A DNA stretch of 64,000 bases, taken from contig JALMLS010000322.1 in NCBI GenBank assembly GCA_038496445.1, positions 496,001 through 560,000 of the forward strand, read 5' to 3'. The notes beneath the pieces are model-generated. The model searched no databases. It saw only the letters and a program-made list of their open reading frames with translations, and was not told the origin of the DNA. The stretch comes from Trichosphaerium sp. ATCC 40318. Lineage: Eukaryota > Discosea > Flabellinia > Trichosidae. The first letter of the stretch is position 1, and each line of letters opens with the position of its first letter. The translations under genes were made by a program, and so were the position numbers. Below are positions 48,070 through 58,515 of the stretch, in pieces.

Positions 48070-48675
48070 TCAACGTCCTGTTTTTGTATTCATATTCAAA
48101 ACGGTAGTCAAAATATCACCAGCTTTAACTGCATGGCTGTTATAATTACGTGGATCTTTGCCGCCAATGTATCTATGTAAAGTATCAGCAGTGTTTTTTT
48201 TATGTTGTATTACGTACACACCGAAATTATTGCAATAGAATGAAATACCCACGTTTGAACCTAAGCCAGCCATACCATGTAAGTTTGGGTCTGGTGTGAT
48301 ACCAACTGACAAATAACTGGAAGCAATGGAACCAACTCTTAGCGCCCAACAATGAACACCAGAGGAGTAGGCGACTTTGTGTGTCAATTGAGCATGATTG
48401 CATGGATTACCATGTATCTTGGTAACATTACTTCCGGTGATTGCAAGGTGTTCATGAGCCAAAAGTTGACTATGCCACATACTATATTTGTTCAAGGGTC
48501 CAGTGTGGTTATCTAAGCGTTCCTTAAGTAATTTGTTTTCTTGCCTTAAGTTCTTTAGTATTTTAACAAAACGTTCTTCAGGCGGTTCGCTCTTTGACAG
48601 AAGAATAATAGATACTTCCTCATTTAGGAATCCCAGTGATATTGAAAATACAAGCTTTGCGGATTGGTTCGTTGA
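48070..48675 (-). CDS. SPRY-domain protein, right copy
   Basis: The open frame runs from a 3' splice site (exon edge 48675) to TGA 48070-48072: STNQSAKLVFSISLGFLNEE, a coiled coil (KILKNLRQENKLLKERL), then SPRY motifs HKVAYSSGVHCWALRVG, YLSVGITPDPNLHGM, NVGISFYCNNFGVYV and VKAGDILTTVLNMNTKTGR. About 200 residues are visible. The first exon is not found; an ATG (MSENCPQSNLLFH) just upstream lies in a stretch missing from the left arm. The coiled coil is essentially identical to the left copy, but the SPRY loops differ (KIHGNPCNHAQ against KMIGTSNTHAQ). Function is unknown; SPRY/B30.2 domains often recognise peptides through these loops. Confidence 0.6.
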   Translation of the reverse strand, partial: STNQSAKLVFSISLGFLNEEVSIILLSKSEPPEERFVKILKNLRQENKLLKERLDNHTGPLNKYSMWHSQLLAHEHLAITGSNVTKIHGNPCNHAQLTHKVAYSSGVHCWALRVGSIASSYLSVGITPDPNLHGMAGLGSNVGISFYCNNFGVYVIQHKKNTADTLHRYIGGKDPRNYNSHAVKAGDILTTVLNMNTKTGR

Positions 48676-48775
48676 CTACAGAAAAGATAAGATGAGGTGA
48701 AATAAGAGATTGCTTTGTGGACAATTTTCTGACATGCGTTTTTCTCCAGTGTAAAGTGTATGAACTGTTAAGGTT

Positions 48776-49181
48776 TTAAATGCCAAGGATTTCATACGAA
48801 CCAATAAAATTAAGTAGAATGTTAAGTTTGGCTGGGTGGGCAGTATCGTTTTTGAGACGCTTTCAAAAATTCATAAAATTGAAAAATGGTAACATACATA
48901 CACTGTATAATAGCTTAATTTGGTTGTTGGAATCATCCACAGCTTTCTTGACAAGGTCTTTTAGTGCATCGACCGTTTTAATCAGCCCATTTGATACTTC
49001 AATCAGTTTTGAGATATTGTAGGTTCCTTGGTACGTTTTAAAGTCCCTAAATATTTGCTTTTAATACAAAAGAGTAAGATTCAACGTACTCGGGTTCATT
49101 AACGATAATTGTAACGTCTCCACTGGCGAGTACTTTAAGTGTAACTATTGCGACAGGCGAAATTGTGTAGCTTTCTTCCAT
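48776..49181 (-). CDS. small protein in duplication, right copy
   Basis: Counterpart of the small gene at 45863-46148, with three exons. Starts MEESYTISPVAIVTLKVLAS, continues FKTYQGTYNISKLIEVSNG and VKKAVDDSNNQIKLLYS. After a GTATGT intron it ends RLKNDTAHPAKLNILLNFIG SYEILGI, TAA 48776-48778. About 110 residues or slightly more if translation starts upstream (ELALLAVNKSQHNVAS is open). Not recognised; amphipathic and probably cytosolic. It lies just upstream of the SPRY gene on the same strand, and both may be parts of one transcript. Confidence 0.45.
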
Positions 49182-49695
49182 ACTTGCCACGTTATGTTGA
49201 GATTTGTTGACTGCCAACAAAGCCAGTTCCTATGTCTAAGTTCCTATTTTTACTTCCAGTATTCTTGTCACCACCAGGCAGTAACGCGCGTGTACAAATA
49301 GAACTGTATGATCAGCAGGCTGTCATAATCTTCTTTAAGGAGAAATAGATTCTAAAGTATTTCTCTTCTCATTGTTTGTGCTACCCGTCATCTATAAAAG
49401 GCTATTGAATTGTTTTTTATGCTAAGAAAACTCACGAATACTTTTAGCTACCCAGCCAACATGGTTAAATGACGGAACATACTCGCCTTAACATTCAAAG
49501 GTTTATGAAATACGACTTGCCACAAACAGTGTTAAAGGCGAGGGGAGATAGCAAAGGTAAACAAAATTGTCCATTGTACGTCACTAAGAGTGATAACTGA
49601 GCGAATTTGATTTCTAGTTTTCAATCAAATTGCTTTTCAATCAAGTCAAAATTATTCATTATTTTATCATTACACAGCCATCAACACACCTCATC

Positions 49696-50997
49696 ATGAG
49701 CCTTACCAGAAATAACAAACGTACTTTAACCGACTTATCAAACATCAAAGCCGCACATTACGATATTCCTCCTGAAATATGGAGTCTCATATTATCACTC
49801 TTAAATGACGACAAAGATCGATGTACCATTGCTTCAACTTGTTTAAAGTTCTATTTCCTTATCCATGACAATATCGGCTACAACAAAATCTATGTCAACC
49901 AAGAAAACATAGAAATGATATCTGAAAGCGAAGGTATACTAAACAATACCCTTGTTGTCGTTGCTTGCCCTTGCTATAAAAGAAACTCCAGTGCCGAATG
50001 TACATGTGACGATAGGAGTTTTTACTTTGACTATGCTTCCATTATAGAGGATATTTCAGAAGCAAGACATGTTGACATTTCACCTTGTAGCTATTTGCTT
50101 TCTGAGGAAGACATTGAACATTTTAGCAACGTTCATACTCTAAACCTCTCAGGTTATATTCCAATAACAAGCAAATTCACCAAGTGCCTAGCTGGTATTC
50201 ATTCAATTGACTTGAGTGACACTTGTGAAGTAACAGATGAAGCTATTTGTACTCTCGCTGGAGTTCACACTATCAACTTATCAAACTGTATTGGTGTTAC
50301 AGATGTAAGTCTAAAAGCACTCAAAGGTGTTCATGAAATACACCTTGATAACAATCTTGATATCACGGATGAAGGTATCAAAGCGCTTGCAGGAGTACAT
50401 ACAATATATCTAGCTCACTGTCCAAACATCACAAATGAAGGCGTCAAAGCTCTTGCTGGAGTTCACACCATTTCCTTGCGATATGGATGTAGAAGAATAA
50501 CTGATGATGGATTGAAACATTTAGCAGGTGTTCACTCTATTGACATAAGCCACATGGAAGCAAGTTATCATTGTGGATCGAGGGGAATAACGGCAGAAAG
50601 TCTAAGTGCACTACAAGGCGTACATACACTCAACATTGCAAGAAATGAAGGTATCAGACCTTCGGATATAAAAAATCTTACAGGTGTCTATGCAATCAAT
50701 TTAGAGTGTAATCTCTACATGCCATCCTACGCAATTAGCATGGATGTTTTGAAAAGTGTCAGAGTTCTAAGTCACGGTACACCAGGATATGATGATGTAC
50801 TCAGTGAGAACTACTTGTTGCCTATTGAAGGACTTTATGACAATACAGTTGAAGTTGCAAGAAACTGGATACAAGTTGTAGATGGAAAGTGGTTTGATAC
50901 TGGATCAATGTCTCACCCGAATCTCAAACAAGTCAATTGGAAGATCATGCAACCTTTTGATAATTCTACAGACCAAAACGGTATATTTCATATGTAA
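49696..50997 (+). CDS. F-box/LRR protein, intronless
   Basis: One uninterrupted exon of 433 codons starting MSLTRNNKRTLTDLSNIKAA (an upstream in-frame ATG at 49630 is less likely). The F-box reads YDIPPEIWSLILSLLNDDKD...IASTCLKFYFLIHDNIG. A Cys-rich insert (VVACPCYKRNSSAECTCDD) follows, then about nine LRRs of the type LAGVHTINLSNCIGVTD, GVHTIYLAHCPNITNEGVKA and LAGVHSIDIS. The C-terminal tail lacks repeats and ends FDNSTDQNGIFHM. The repeat signature (GVHT[IL]xL...ITDEG[IVL]K) is the same as in the 10.5 kb gene and resembles LRR families I recall from giant viruses. A decayed copy of its middle lies at 29.8-30.1 kb. Confidence 0.8.
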   Translation: MSLTRNNKRTLTDLSNIKAAHYDIPPEIWSLILSLLNDDKDRCTIASTCLKFYFLIHDNIGYNKIYVNQENIEMISESEGILNNTLVVVACPCYKRNSSAECTCDDRSFYFDYASIIEDISEARHVDISPCSYLLSEEDIEHFSNVHTLNLSGYIPITSKFTKCLAGIHSIDLSDTCEVTDEAICTLAGVHTINLSNCIGVTDVSLKALKGVHEIHLDNNLDITDEGIKALAGVHTIYLAHCPNITNEGVKALAGVHTISLRYGCRRITDDGLKHLAGVHSIDISHMEASYHCGSRGITAESLSALQGVHTLNIARNEGIRPSDIKNLTGVYAINLECNLYMPSYAISMDVLKSVRVLSHGTPGYDDVLSENYLLPIEGLYDNTVEVARNWIQVVDGKWFDTGSMSHPNLKQVNWKIMQPFDNSTDQNGIFHM

Positions 50998-51959
50998 AGT
51001 AGCTTGAACAACCTGGCCAAACGTAAACAATAAATTCTGTTACTTCAAATCGTACACTTCCTTATTGTGAGCAAAGGTTTCAGTAAGAGAAATTGTGTGC
51101 ACCCAACTTTGACCTATCAGTTGTTACATCAATGCATTATTATCACTACCTGCGTATTTGCGACTACGATAATACCAAGGGTTACTAGTACCAATAGAAT
51201 CAACACTTTTTTTTTGTTGAGGTAGCAAAATATCACGAGATAATGACGTGTGGAACCTAAAGATCAGTTATCACGTGTTGTGAATCACAACTTGCTCGTG
51301 AAATGTTAGGTTAACTCCTATGTCAAGTGCTTACTATGCTGGCAGCAAAACGTTACAGCAACGTAACGGAGTTTTGGGATATTTCGAAGTATGGACGAAA
51401 AAAAATGAATACATTGCATCATATATGTACGTCTGTTTATGTAACTACCAACCGTGGGCACCTTTCCTACGCATTCATTTAGAATTCCGACAAGCAATTA
51501 TTCGGCACTTTATTCAACCAACTTGACACGTTTAATGTAAAGTCTTGTTTTCTCTAACTATGTTGAAGTTGGTAAAAACACGTGCAACTAAGCATGAGTA
51601 TTGTGACTGCGAAGTAACCTTGAGGGTCGAAGTGATATGACAGCAATGGATACAAGTTTTTGAAAAGTTGCATTTATAGTAGAAAATGTCTATCACAAAA
51701 ACGTTTTTAAATGAATGTGGTACGCCTCTAGAGATAACAAAATCGCTCAGCAACGAAACCGCCAAAAAGTAGAGTATGCGGTTCAGAGAATATCTCAGAC
51801 ATGTTTATCATGCTTACTGTGTTTTTTCTTCATAAACTTTAGCACTGGCGACGATGAACACGCTTTGTAGCGAAAGTACAAGCTAGAAAATAATGACGCT
51901 CTGTAGTACTTAGAAACGGATTATACTCAATAGATAGGTATAATTATAGCTTAGCACAC
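50998..51959. other. intergenic with small doubtful ORFs
   Basis: Plus strand 51320-51526 encodes MSSAYYAGSKTLQQRNGVLG...EVWTKKNEY, which looks like coding sequence and may splice to NSDKQLFGTLFNQLDTFN. On the minus strand, MAVSLLSDFVISRG can splice at a GTACCA donor to VTSQSQYSCLVARVF (51532-51765). Both cannot easily be real, and neither matches a known family. Confidence 0.25.
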
Positions 51960-52720
51960 GCCTAAACATAATCTAGAGTAGGTGGACAATGGAGTGGGGA
52001 TCCCGCTCTTTGGTACTAAACTAACAACTACCATTTGTCTAAATACTCTCGGTAGCTGCGCGATAGTATGAATACCTGTCTTGGGTTCTACGCTCCATAT
52101 CAACGCCAGTTGGTTTATTAGGTCCTTTTTAATAGTTTTAAGCAGCCCTCTGCAACGTTGTTGGGAACTTTTTCAAACTGATGCTGGTGCGAAAACAACA
52201 AATACTAACCCTCCATATGACAGCCGATTGATTCTGGCCGTCGTACTTTTTGTTTAGTAGATAACTTTTTTGGTTATCTGGAACCTTTCTAAGCGCTTGC
52301 AGGTGTACAATAGCACTATGTGCAATAGCACTATGTGCAAGCTCTGCTAGATGTTCAATCATATCAATTCGCAATACTTGCGAGGTCATATCACGTAAGG
52401 TATGACATGTCGCTCTAATACAAGCTCTGTAGGTATAGCAAACTCAAAACTGTAAACTATGCCGTCTGTGGGCAACATCTAACCAACAAGCGTTCTTCTT
52501 TTTTGTTTGACAAATGATAACATATATACCGGTTTAGCTGCTTGTGTCTTTTTCAGTTGTGCAATGCGAAATATAGGTATTAGTCTAGACTAAGGTCATT
52601 CTTAAGCCAAAATCTAAGATCACTTTTTCGACTGAAAATGCACTTTAAACTGTACAAAGCGCTACTTTCACGCAGTAGATACAGTTGAGAACGGCACTTA
52701 CAGTTCTCTTGCAGACAGTA
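51960..52720 (-). pseudogene. decayed copy of the F-box-like gene at 54.3-55.4 kb
   Basis: The minus strand is homologous to 54.95-55.6 kb, including TSQVLRIDMIEHLAELAHSA, HLQALRKVPDNQKSYLLNKK and YDGQNQSAVIW. The 5' part, which encodes the F-box in the other copy, is full of stops. A short tandem duplication (SAIAHSAI, from GCAATAGCACTATGT) is present. The homology continues upstream into the presumed promoter (TTCTTAAGCC...TCTAAGATCAC). Confidence 0.65.
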
Positions 52721-53243
52721 TAGTATACCACTACTAGTAATAAGGGCCTCAATAACTCAGATACACCCTACACATTGCCTAACACGCTGGAAATAATTCT
52801 CTTTCAATATTCTAAACCACGAATGAATGAACTAGAAATACCTACTCTTTACCAAAATCTACCAGAAAGTCACAATACTCACACCCTTATATCATGCACA
52901 AAAAAGTTGAAAACAACTATTAAACACTTTTTCTGAGACTGTTAGGGGTAACAATAGTGTACAACTTAATGTATAAATATGGACAACAGAAAGAATAGTA
53001 TTGTTTTAAAGATTTTTTTGTAGCCAACTTTCTCATTACTCATGTAAAACCTCACTGGGTTTCAGATACCAGGAAAGCACATAATTATCTTGACGGAGAA
53101 CTTACTGTTCAAAACCATTTGTGCCCTGGGTGTTAATACTTTTGTTGTAAATGAATAAATAATCAAACGACATATAAAACCTTCACACAAACCATTACAA
53201 GTATTGTGCGGTACAACCAAAGTACCCAAATAACTTTGATAAC

Positions 53244-53480
53244 ATGATAATTTTCACTAATTTCACTAGTTTCTGCGATAGCCGCTTGTGTCAGGTTGTT
53301 TCTTCAGCCAAAACTCTTGAGAGCGCTGTAGCAAAAGGAAACTTATCATATTTTGCTGAATGTATCTATTTTGATAAATTATTTATAAAGGCTACTTTGG
53401 TTGAACCGCACAATAATGATTGTCAGGATTCACTTTTCAATAACGTGCCTATAAAACAAGCAACTACAACAGCATAATAT
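53244..53480 (+). CDS. hypothetical small ORF
   Basis: 77 codons starting MIIFTNFTSFCDSRLCQVVS and ending VPIKQATTTA. Composition looks coding rather than random, but no family is recognised and no introns are apparent. Just downstream, another frame contains ASGYVYRTPEMATVLL, so this may be the remnant of a larger gene. Confidence 0.25.
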
Positions 53481-53621
53481 TTCAATGTTGACATAGTACA
53501 AAATAATAGAAATGCGGCAAGCGGATATGTATACAGGACACCAGAAATGGCAACGGTTTTATTGTGTTCCATGGATGATGAGATACATTGATTTTTTAAT
53601 TAAATAAAAGGTGTCAAATTT

Positions 53622-53846
53622 ATGAGTTTGGTAATCACGTGGTTTGAAACGCTTGGATGTATGAAAAAAAGTTCTCAATTTGTAAGAAGAACTCTGCATT
53701 TTAAAGATGAAAATACTCAAAATTGTAAACTAGTACGATACAACATACCGCTGAACTCATTGGAACAACTCATAACACAGTCAAGACAAACCAGACCCTT
53801 TGTGCTTGGTTGCTTCAAGAAAAGACACAACAGGAGCCTGAAATAA
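53622..53846 (+). CDS. hypothetical small ORF
   Basis: 74 codons starting MSLVITWFETLGCMKKSSQF and ending FKKRHNRSLK. It is basic and soluble, with no recognised family. With the ORF at 53244 it may be the tail of a broken gene; the stretch 53.85-54.27 kb after it holds nothing I can support. Confidence 0.2.
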   Translation: MSLVITWFETLGCMKKSSQFVRRTLHFKDENTQNCKLVRYNIPLNSLEQLITQSRQTRPFVLGCFKKRHNRSLK

Positions 53847-54271
53847 ACAGAATTTTATTATGTTGTTTTGCTTTCCTACAACGTATTTAATCATTCCACG
53901 CCATCTCTACGCGTAGTTAATTGTGTTTAGAGTATTTCAAAACGGTTTTGAAAGCAATCCGCTTTTTGAACCAATAAACGCTGTTTAATGTGTATAAACT
54001 TCAGGTTCCCACATACATGGAACCGCTCACATGTTCTATAGTACATAGACATCACAAAACAGAGCTCAAAAAGAATTATTTGGTACCTTATTGTATGTTG
54101 TGTTTGCCTAAAAAGGAAAGTACCAATTTTTGAACCACGAATACACTAGTAGGCTGTAGAGTTACATTAAATAATTTATTTTCAAGCTTACAGTACGTTT
54201 GCTTACACTTTTTCGGAAAAAATGATGAATGTAAACTTGTGGAAGGCTTGATAGTATCGCAAAAGCCAAAG

Positions 54272-55417
54272 TTATTTGTTGCCTCTAAGTTTCTTTCTAC
54301 GGCTCCTTTTGTGGCGGTTCATCCATAATTCTGCTTGATTCTCAGACGCGCCAATAAGATAAAGCATGTAATCGTTGTCTACGACAACACCAATATAAAA
54401 ATTTTTGCCTTTTCGGAAAAAGAACGGCTGCGCGTATTGGCCAACCATATTCAGAGTAATAAATGCCTCTAACTGGATGAGGCTTTCCAGTAAAGCATTG
54501 AAAGCTATGTTTTTTCTGAATAGGCCTACACTGCCTATCTTAAGCATTTTATCAAAGTCTTCCGACACTAGAAGACCATTTCTTTCTACTAAGGTCTTTG
54601 CTGTCGTCAACTGACGGCTAGCAGTAAGGAAACACGATATATCGCATTGTGTTATGCATTCTTGTTGGTGATTATCAACTACAGTCGATTAGAAGTGGTT
54701 TTTTTGAAAAAAAGAGAAAAATAAAAAAAAACCCTTGTAAACTCAAACAGTTTCCACTAAAACCAACAAAGCTGAAGTTTACGCACAATTTGAAAGTATG
54801 TCTGCAGTTTAAAAGAAAACAAAAATAGATAAATTCAAACATACCAAAACGTTTATAGTGCTTTGGCGGCACAAAGCATCTCAAAAGAAACGATTCAGGT
54901 TCCAATCCTCCAGTCGCGTGGTCCACGTGAACCAACAGTCATCTCCATTTGGTATCAAATAGAGAAATTTAACTACCATTTGTCTAAATACTATCGGCGG
55001 TAGCTGCGCGATAGTACGAATACCAGTGCTGGGTTCTAAAATTCTAAACTTAGAAAAAACAAAAAAACTTTCTTCAAACAAAAAAAAATTACTAACCGAC
55101 GCCCCATACGACAGCCGATTGGTTCTGGCCGTCGTAAATTATCTTTTTGTTTAGAAGATAACCTTTTTGGTTATCTGGAACCTTTCTTAGCGCTTGCAGC
55201 TGCGCAATAGCACTACGTGCAAGCTCTGCGAGCTTTCCCCCCGTTCAATTCGCAAAACTTGCGAGGTCATATCACGTAAGGTGTGACATGTAGCTCTAAC
55301 ACAAGCCCTGCTCTGTAATGACCGTAGAACCGTAACCAAAGCCACCTCTGGCAACGTCTCAAGCGAGAAGTAACCAATAAACGTTCTCCTTTTTTGTCGT
55401 TTGACAGGTGAGAACAT
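54272..55417 (-). CDS. F-box-like gene, possibly frameshifted
   Basis: First exon starts MFSPVKRQKRRTFIGYFSLE with a short F-box: LETLPEVALVTVLRSLQSRA...VRATCHTLRDMTSQVLRI. At a G6 run near 55237-55242 the frame shifts by one base relative to the paralogue at 52 kb. The continuation LAELARSAIAQLQALRKVPD then GYLLNKKIIYDGQNQSAVVW lies in another frame. Later exons give GIRTIAQLPPIVFRQMVVKF, DDCWFTWTTRLEDWNLN and finally an exon ending ASENQAELWMNRHKRSRRKK, stop at 54272. The product would be an F-box protein with an unrecognised C-terminal domain. Whether the gene works depends on the G6 indel. Confidence 0.5.
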
Positions 55418-55622
55418 TATACGGTGTAGGTGCTTATCGTTTGAGTTGTGTAATGTGTGAAATATAGCAGTCAGTCTTGGTCATTCTTAAGCCGAATTCG
55501 AAGTTTCTCCTTATCTAAGATCACGTTTTTCGGCCGAAGTAACACAAAAAAGGTGTAAAGCGTTATTGACGCTATATTAAGCTCTGGTATGAATATAAAA
55601 CGAGATTGTAACAAAATAACGC

Positions 55623-55911
55623 TACGATCACGTTTTTTGAATCGAAAAATGCTGATGGGGTTTAAAGTGCCAGTAACTAATACCACGTACTGTTTTTAAA
55701 TTAATCAAGTGATTGTAGAGTGGTTTTAAGCAACTGAAATAGATCAAGTTTTAAAACGCAAATAAAGCTAAAACAACCTCTACAGATTTAAAGTCGACGT
55801 CGTACGCTGCACAATGCCCTAACATGAGTTACAACACCAATTCCCTGCGGTATAACAAAAAAAAACGTTTTTTTACTCAAAACCGGTACGATCACGTTTT
55901 TTTGAATCGAA
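55623..55911. repeat. repeated 5'-flank motif
   Basis: The motif ACGATCACGTTTTTTGAATC (followed by GAA) occurs near 55623 and again near 55888 with one T more. A third diverged form, AGATCACGTTTTTCGGC, lies near 55518, and a related one is at 52617. All lie upstream of the F-box-like gene or its decayed copy, so they could be regulatory. No function is shown. Confidence 0.4.
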
Positions 55912-56364
55912 CACCTTCCTAAACTACTATTTCAAGCGAAAATGAGTGAAAAATTGTAATATGAATGGATTTAGAGCCTTTTTGGCGGTTTTGACATACA
56001 TACAGGAGGAGAATAGTATAATACTTGTTTTCTGGTTATCGTCGTATGTTTCCTTGGTAGAATTTTCACATAACAACACTAGTGCACTGGTGCACATTGT
56101 ACGTAAGTGGACTATGCGTTATGCAACTGCGTAAGCGAAGGCTAAAGACTGTCTGTAAGTGATATGGATACTTATACGCTTTGCATCGACCAAATAAAAA
56201 CTAAAGTTTGATCAAAGCTGTTTCTATTGGTGCGTTGTAGCGCTAGACGCGGTTTCACGCAGTTTCTTCAAAACCACTTTTTTTTTAAGGATAATTTGTA
56301 CAGGTTTATAAATCGAACGACTTTCTTCAATAGTAAGCCGGTCTTAATTAACCCTTCTGACTGA

Positions 56365-56570
56365 TGTGCCGCTACTCCGCTGAGCGGAGAGGGCGCCTTA
56401 AGAGCTTGATGCTGGTACCTTCGTTACGGTATTTATCTGGTTGGAAACCTAATTTCCAGGGCAGCAACATCTACTTTCAATGGTAGATGCATATCACCAA
56501 GGCGCTAACAGGCAAGGCTCTCCGTAACACAGAGTATCCTAGCACCTTGCCTCCAATAAACTTTTTTTTG
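56365..56570 (+). ncRNA. candidate Pol III structured RNA, class unknown
   Basis: A strongly structured, relatively GC-rich block without an ORF in otherwise AT-rich DNA. Visible pairings: CTCCGC-TGA-GCGGAG; GCGCCTT with AAGGCGC; GATGCTG with CAGCAACATC enclosing GTACC/GGTAT and CTGG/CCAG arms; CATCTAC with GTAGATG; and a terminal AGGCAAGG/CCTTGCCT stem. It is followed by AATAAAC and eight Ts (56562-56569), a Pol III terminator. GGTTGGAAACC at 56439-56449 differs at one base from the B-box consensus GGTTCGAANCC. It does not match the usual landmarks of 5S, SRP, U-snRNA, RNase P/MRP or tRNA. The exact 5' end is unknown. Confidence 0.45.
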
Positions 56571-56725
56571 ATATTTGCTCATATTACAAGGTCCAGCTTT
56601 GTCTCCATCTCTCCGCTTCAACATAAATCTAAAATCATTGGAAGTCTGCCATGATTTATATTTCGCAAAATAAATTGTTTGCAACTAAACATGAACGGTG
56701 AGTGTACAAAGGGCGTTGGTTTTTA

Positions 56726-58515
56726 TTAATACATCTCACTTGTCATTTTCTTCTTTTTCTTCAAGTTAGCGCTAGATACCTTGCTTCTATGAGACTTTGA
56801 ACGTCTCACTTTTGCTTTCGTCTTAGTCTTTCCATTATTTCCTGATATTGTGACACTAGAAGGCTGTGGGACGGGATCTGGCGTATTGCTTGGATCTAGA
56901 TACTGCAAAAAGCCTACAACAAACATTAAACGCGGTACTAAGCTCCTCGGCAAAGATTCAGCGTGTACAATAGCACATACCATGAGTTTCTTTTCGCGAG
57001 TAGTCTGGTTGTTTTCCTGTGATCTTTTCTATTCTAGGTGCGTCTCCAGGGCTTCCATCTTCGTCAATGAAGCTCAAGAAACCCTGAGCGTTTCTAAAAA
57101 AATTAGAACCCAAGCGCTGTTGCAAGTAAACTAAGTCGCACCCAACGGAAACGCTATCACTGTTTTTATTAAATGTTGTCTGCACAGTAGGACCACGACT
57201 AAGTCCAGTTCTTGGACCAGTCTGTGCTCTTCTTGGGCTACTTTTAGATCCTTTTTTTGTTTTTTTTTTCTTCGGTGGAGGCTAAATCTATTAGATCGCT
57301 CAACGTAAGTATTTGATACCACGCACATCAGATTCAGATCGTTTAATAACAGTTACAGTAGGTGCTCTACTTTTGTTTTTCTTATCTTCATCTATATACT
57401 GAAGGAAACCTTGCGCTGTGTTTCGTGTTGGTACATTATTACTTCTAACGAAACCTTGAGTAAACGGAAGTATCACCTACAAAACTTACTGCTCTCGATC
57501 TGCTGATATTACTGTAACTTGCATGCGTCCTGGGTCAGAACTAAGGTAATCAAGGAAACCTTTTACATTTGGTGCTGTCACAACTTCTCTACTAGGAGAA
57601 CTCTTTTTACCCTTCTTTTTGCGTACTTTGCGCCTACAAGAATCATAAGCGCGAAAACAACAAGTAAAAATGACATACTTCATTTTATTAAAATCGCTCT
57701 TGTTTCGCCTGTGAGACTTCTACGTGAGGATTAGTGCCTGTTTAACCAAAATGGCGAAGGTCTCATGACGCACTTCGGGAACTGAAGCCAAGGATTTGCT
57801 GGCTCTTAAGTCCGAACCATCTACGCTGGAACTATACGATCGAGCGCTTAAAGGTCTAGCTTGCTGCAAGAAGATTAAGAATTAAAAAAAACATTAAAGA
57901 GTATACGTACATCTTCTGTTGAGTGAGCCATTGAGCCCAGTGATGATCCTTCGCTCTCGTTTGTACTTGGTATTCTTCGCTCTCGCTTTTTAGCATGTGA
58001 TGTCGAATGCCTGTGTCTTGGACTCCTACAGTGTATTCAATACCGATCATAATCCAAAACAGTAAATTGCTTACTTCTTTTTTTGTTTCCCTGCTTTTTT
58101 GGGTTCACGCAAGCGAGGTGATTCTAGTTGCAAATCTGGAATTCCTGTTGTGTCACTAACAACTTTTTTGTACGGGTTGTATATTTTAACGGGTGATAGA
58201 GGCGCTTCGAATTGCTGTTTTACATCTGGTTCGAGCGCACTTGCTTCTATTTGCTTGAGTAAAAAATTGTTGTGCTGTGAAATGAATAAATGGCCATCAT
58301 CTTCGTCTGAGCAGATACCTATTGATTGTTACGCTCGAGAATATAATAGTACACTACCTCCGACAGGTGAGGAGCCAAATAACTCAAATGCAGATTGTGC
58401 GGCGTTAAACCCCTAAAATAAGAATTAGGAATCTATGTACCTCTTAACGTAGTATGTCACCAACGATAGCAAGTTAAAAGAATTGTGTCACTTTTGAGTG
58501 AGGAAAGTAGTTCAT
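56726..58515 (-). CDS. protein with repeated GFLxYLD motifs, unrecognised
   Basis: Hand-spliced gene; start MNYFPHSK (ATG complement 58513-58515). Then FNAAQSAFELFGSSPVG and an acidic ICSDEDDGHLF, a long disordered Ser/Pro/Lys-rich part (SPVKIYNPYKKVVSD, SPRLREPKKAGKQKKK, RPLSARSYSSSVDGSD). Then four copies of a short motif: NVKGFLDYLSSDPG, TAQGFLQYIDED, NAQGFLSFIDEDG and GFLQYLDPSNTPD, each followed by 10-15 residues rich in V, T and I. It ends in a basic tail (KVRRSKSHRSKVSS, KKKKKMTSEMY), TAA 56726-56728. The motif matches no repeat I know; it could be a docking motif within a disordered scaffold. The gene is head-to-head with the IP3-receptor-like gene. Confidence 0.55.

Larger units (their letters stand above)
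47950..49345. repeat. right arm of large inverted duplication
   Basis: Reverse-complement partner of 45610-47265. The arms are separated by a spacer of roughly 685 bp (47266-47949) that holds the TIR element. The right arm is shorter because it lacks the left-arm insertions, and it keeps the more intact gene copies. Confidence 0.85.
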
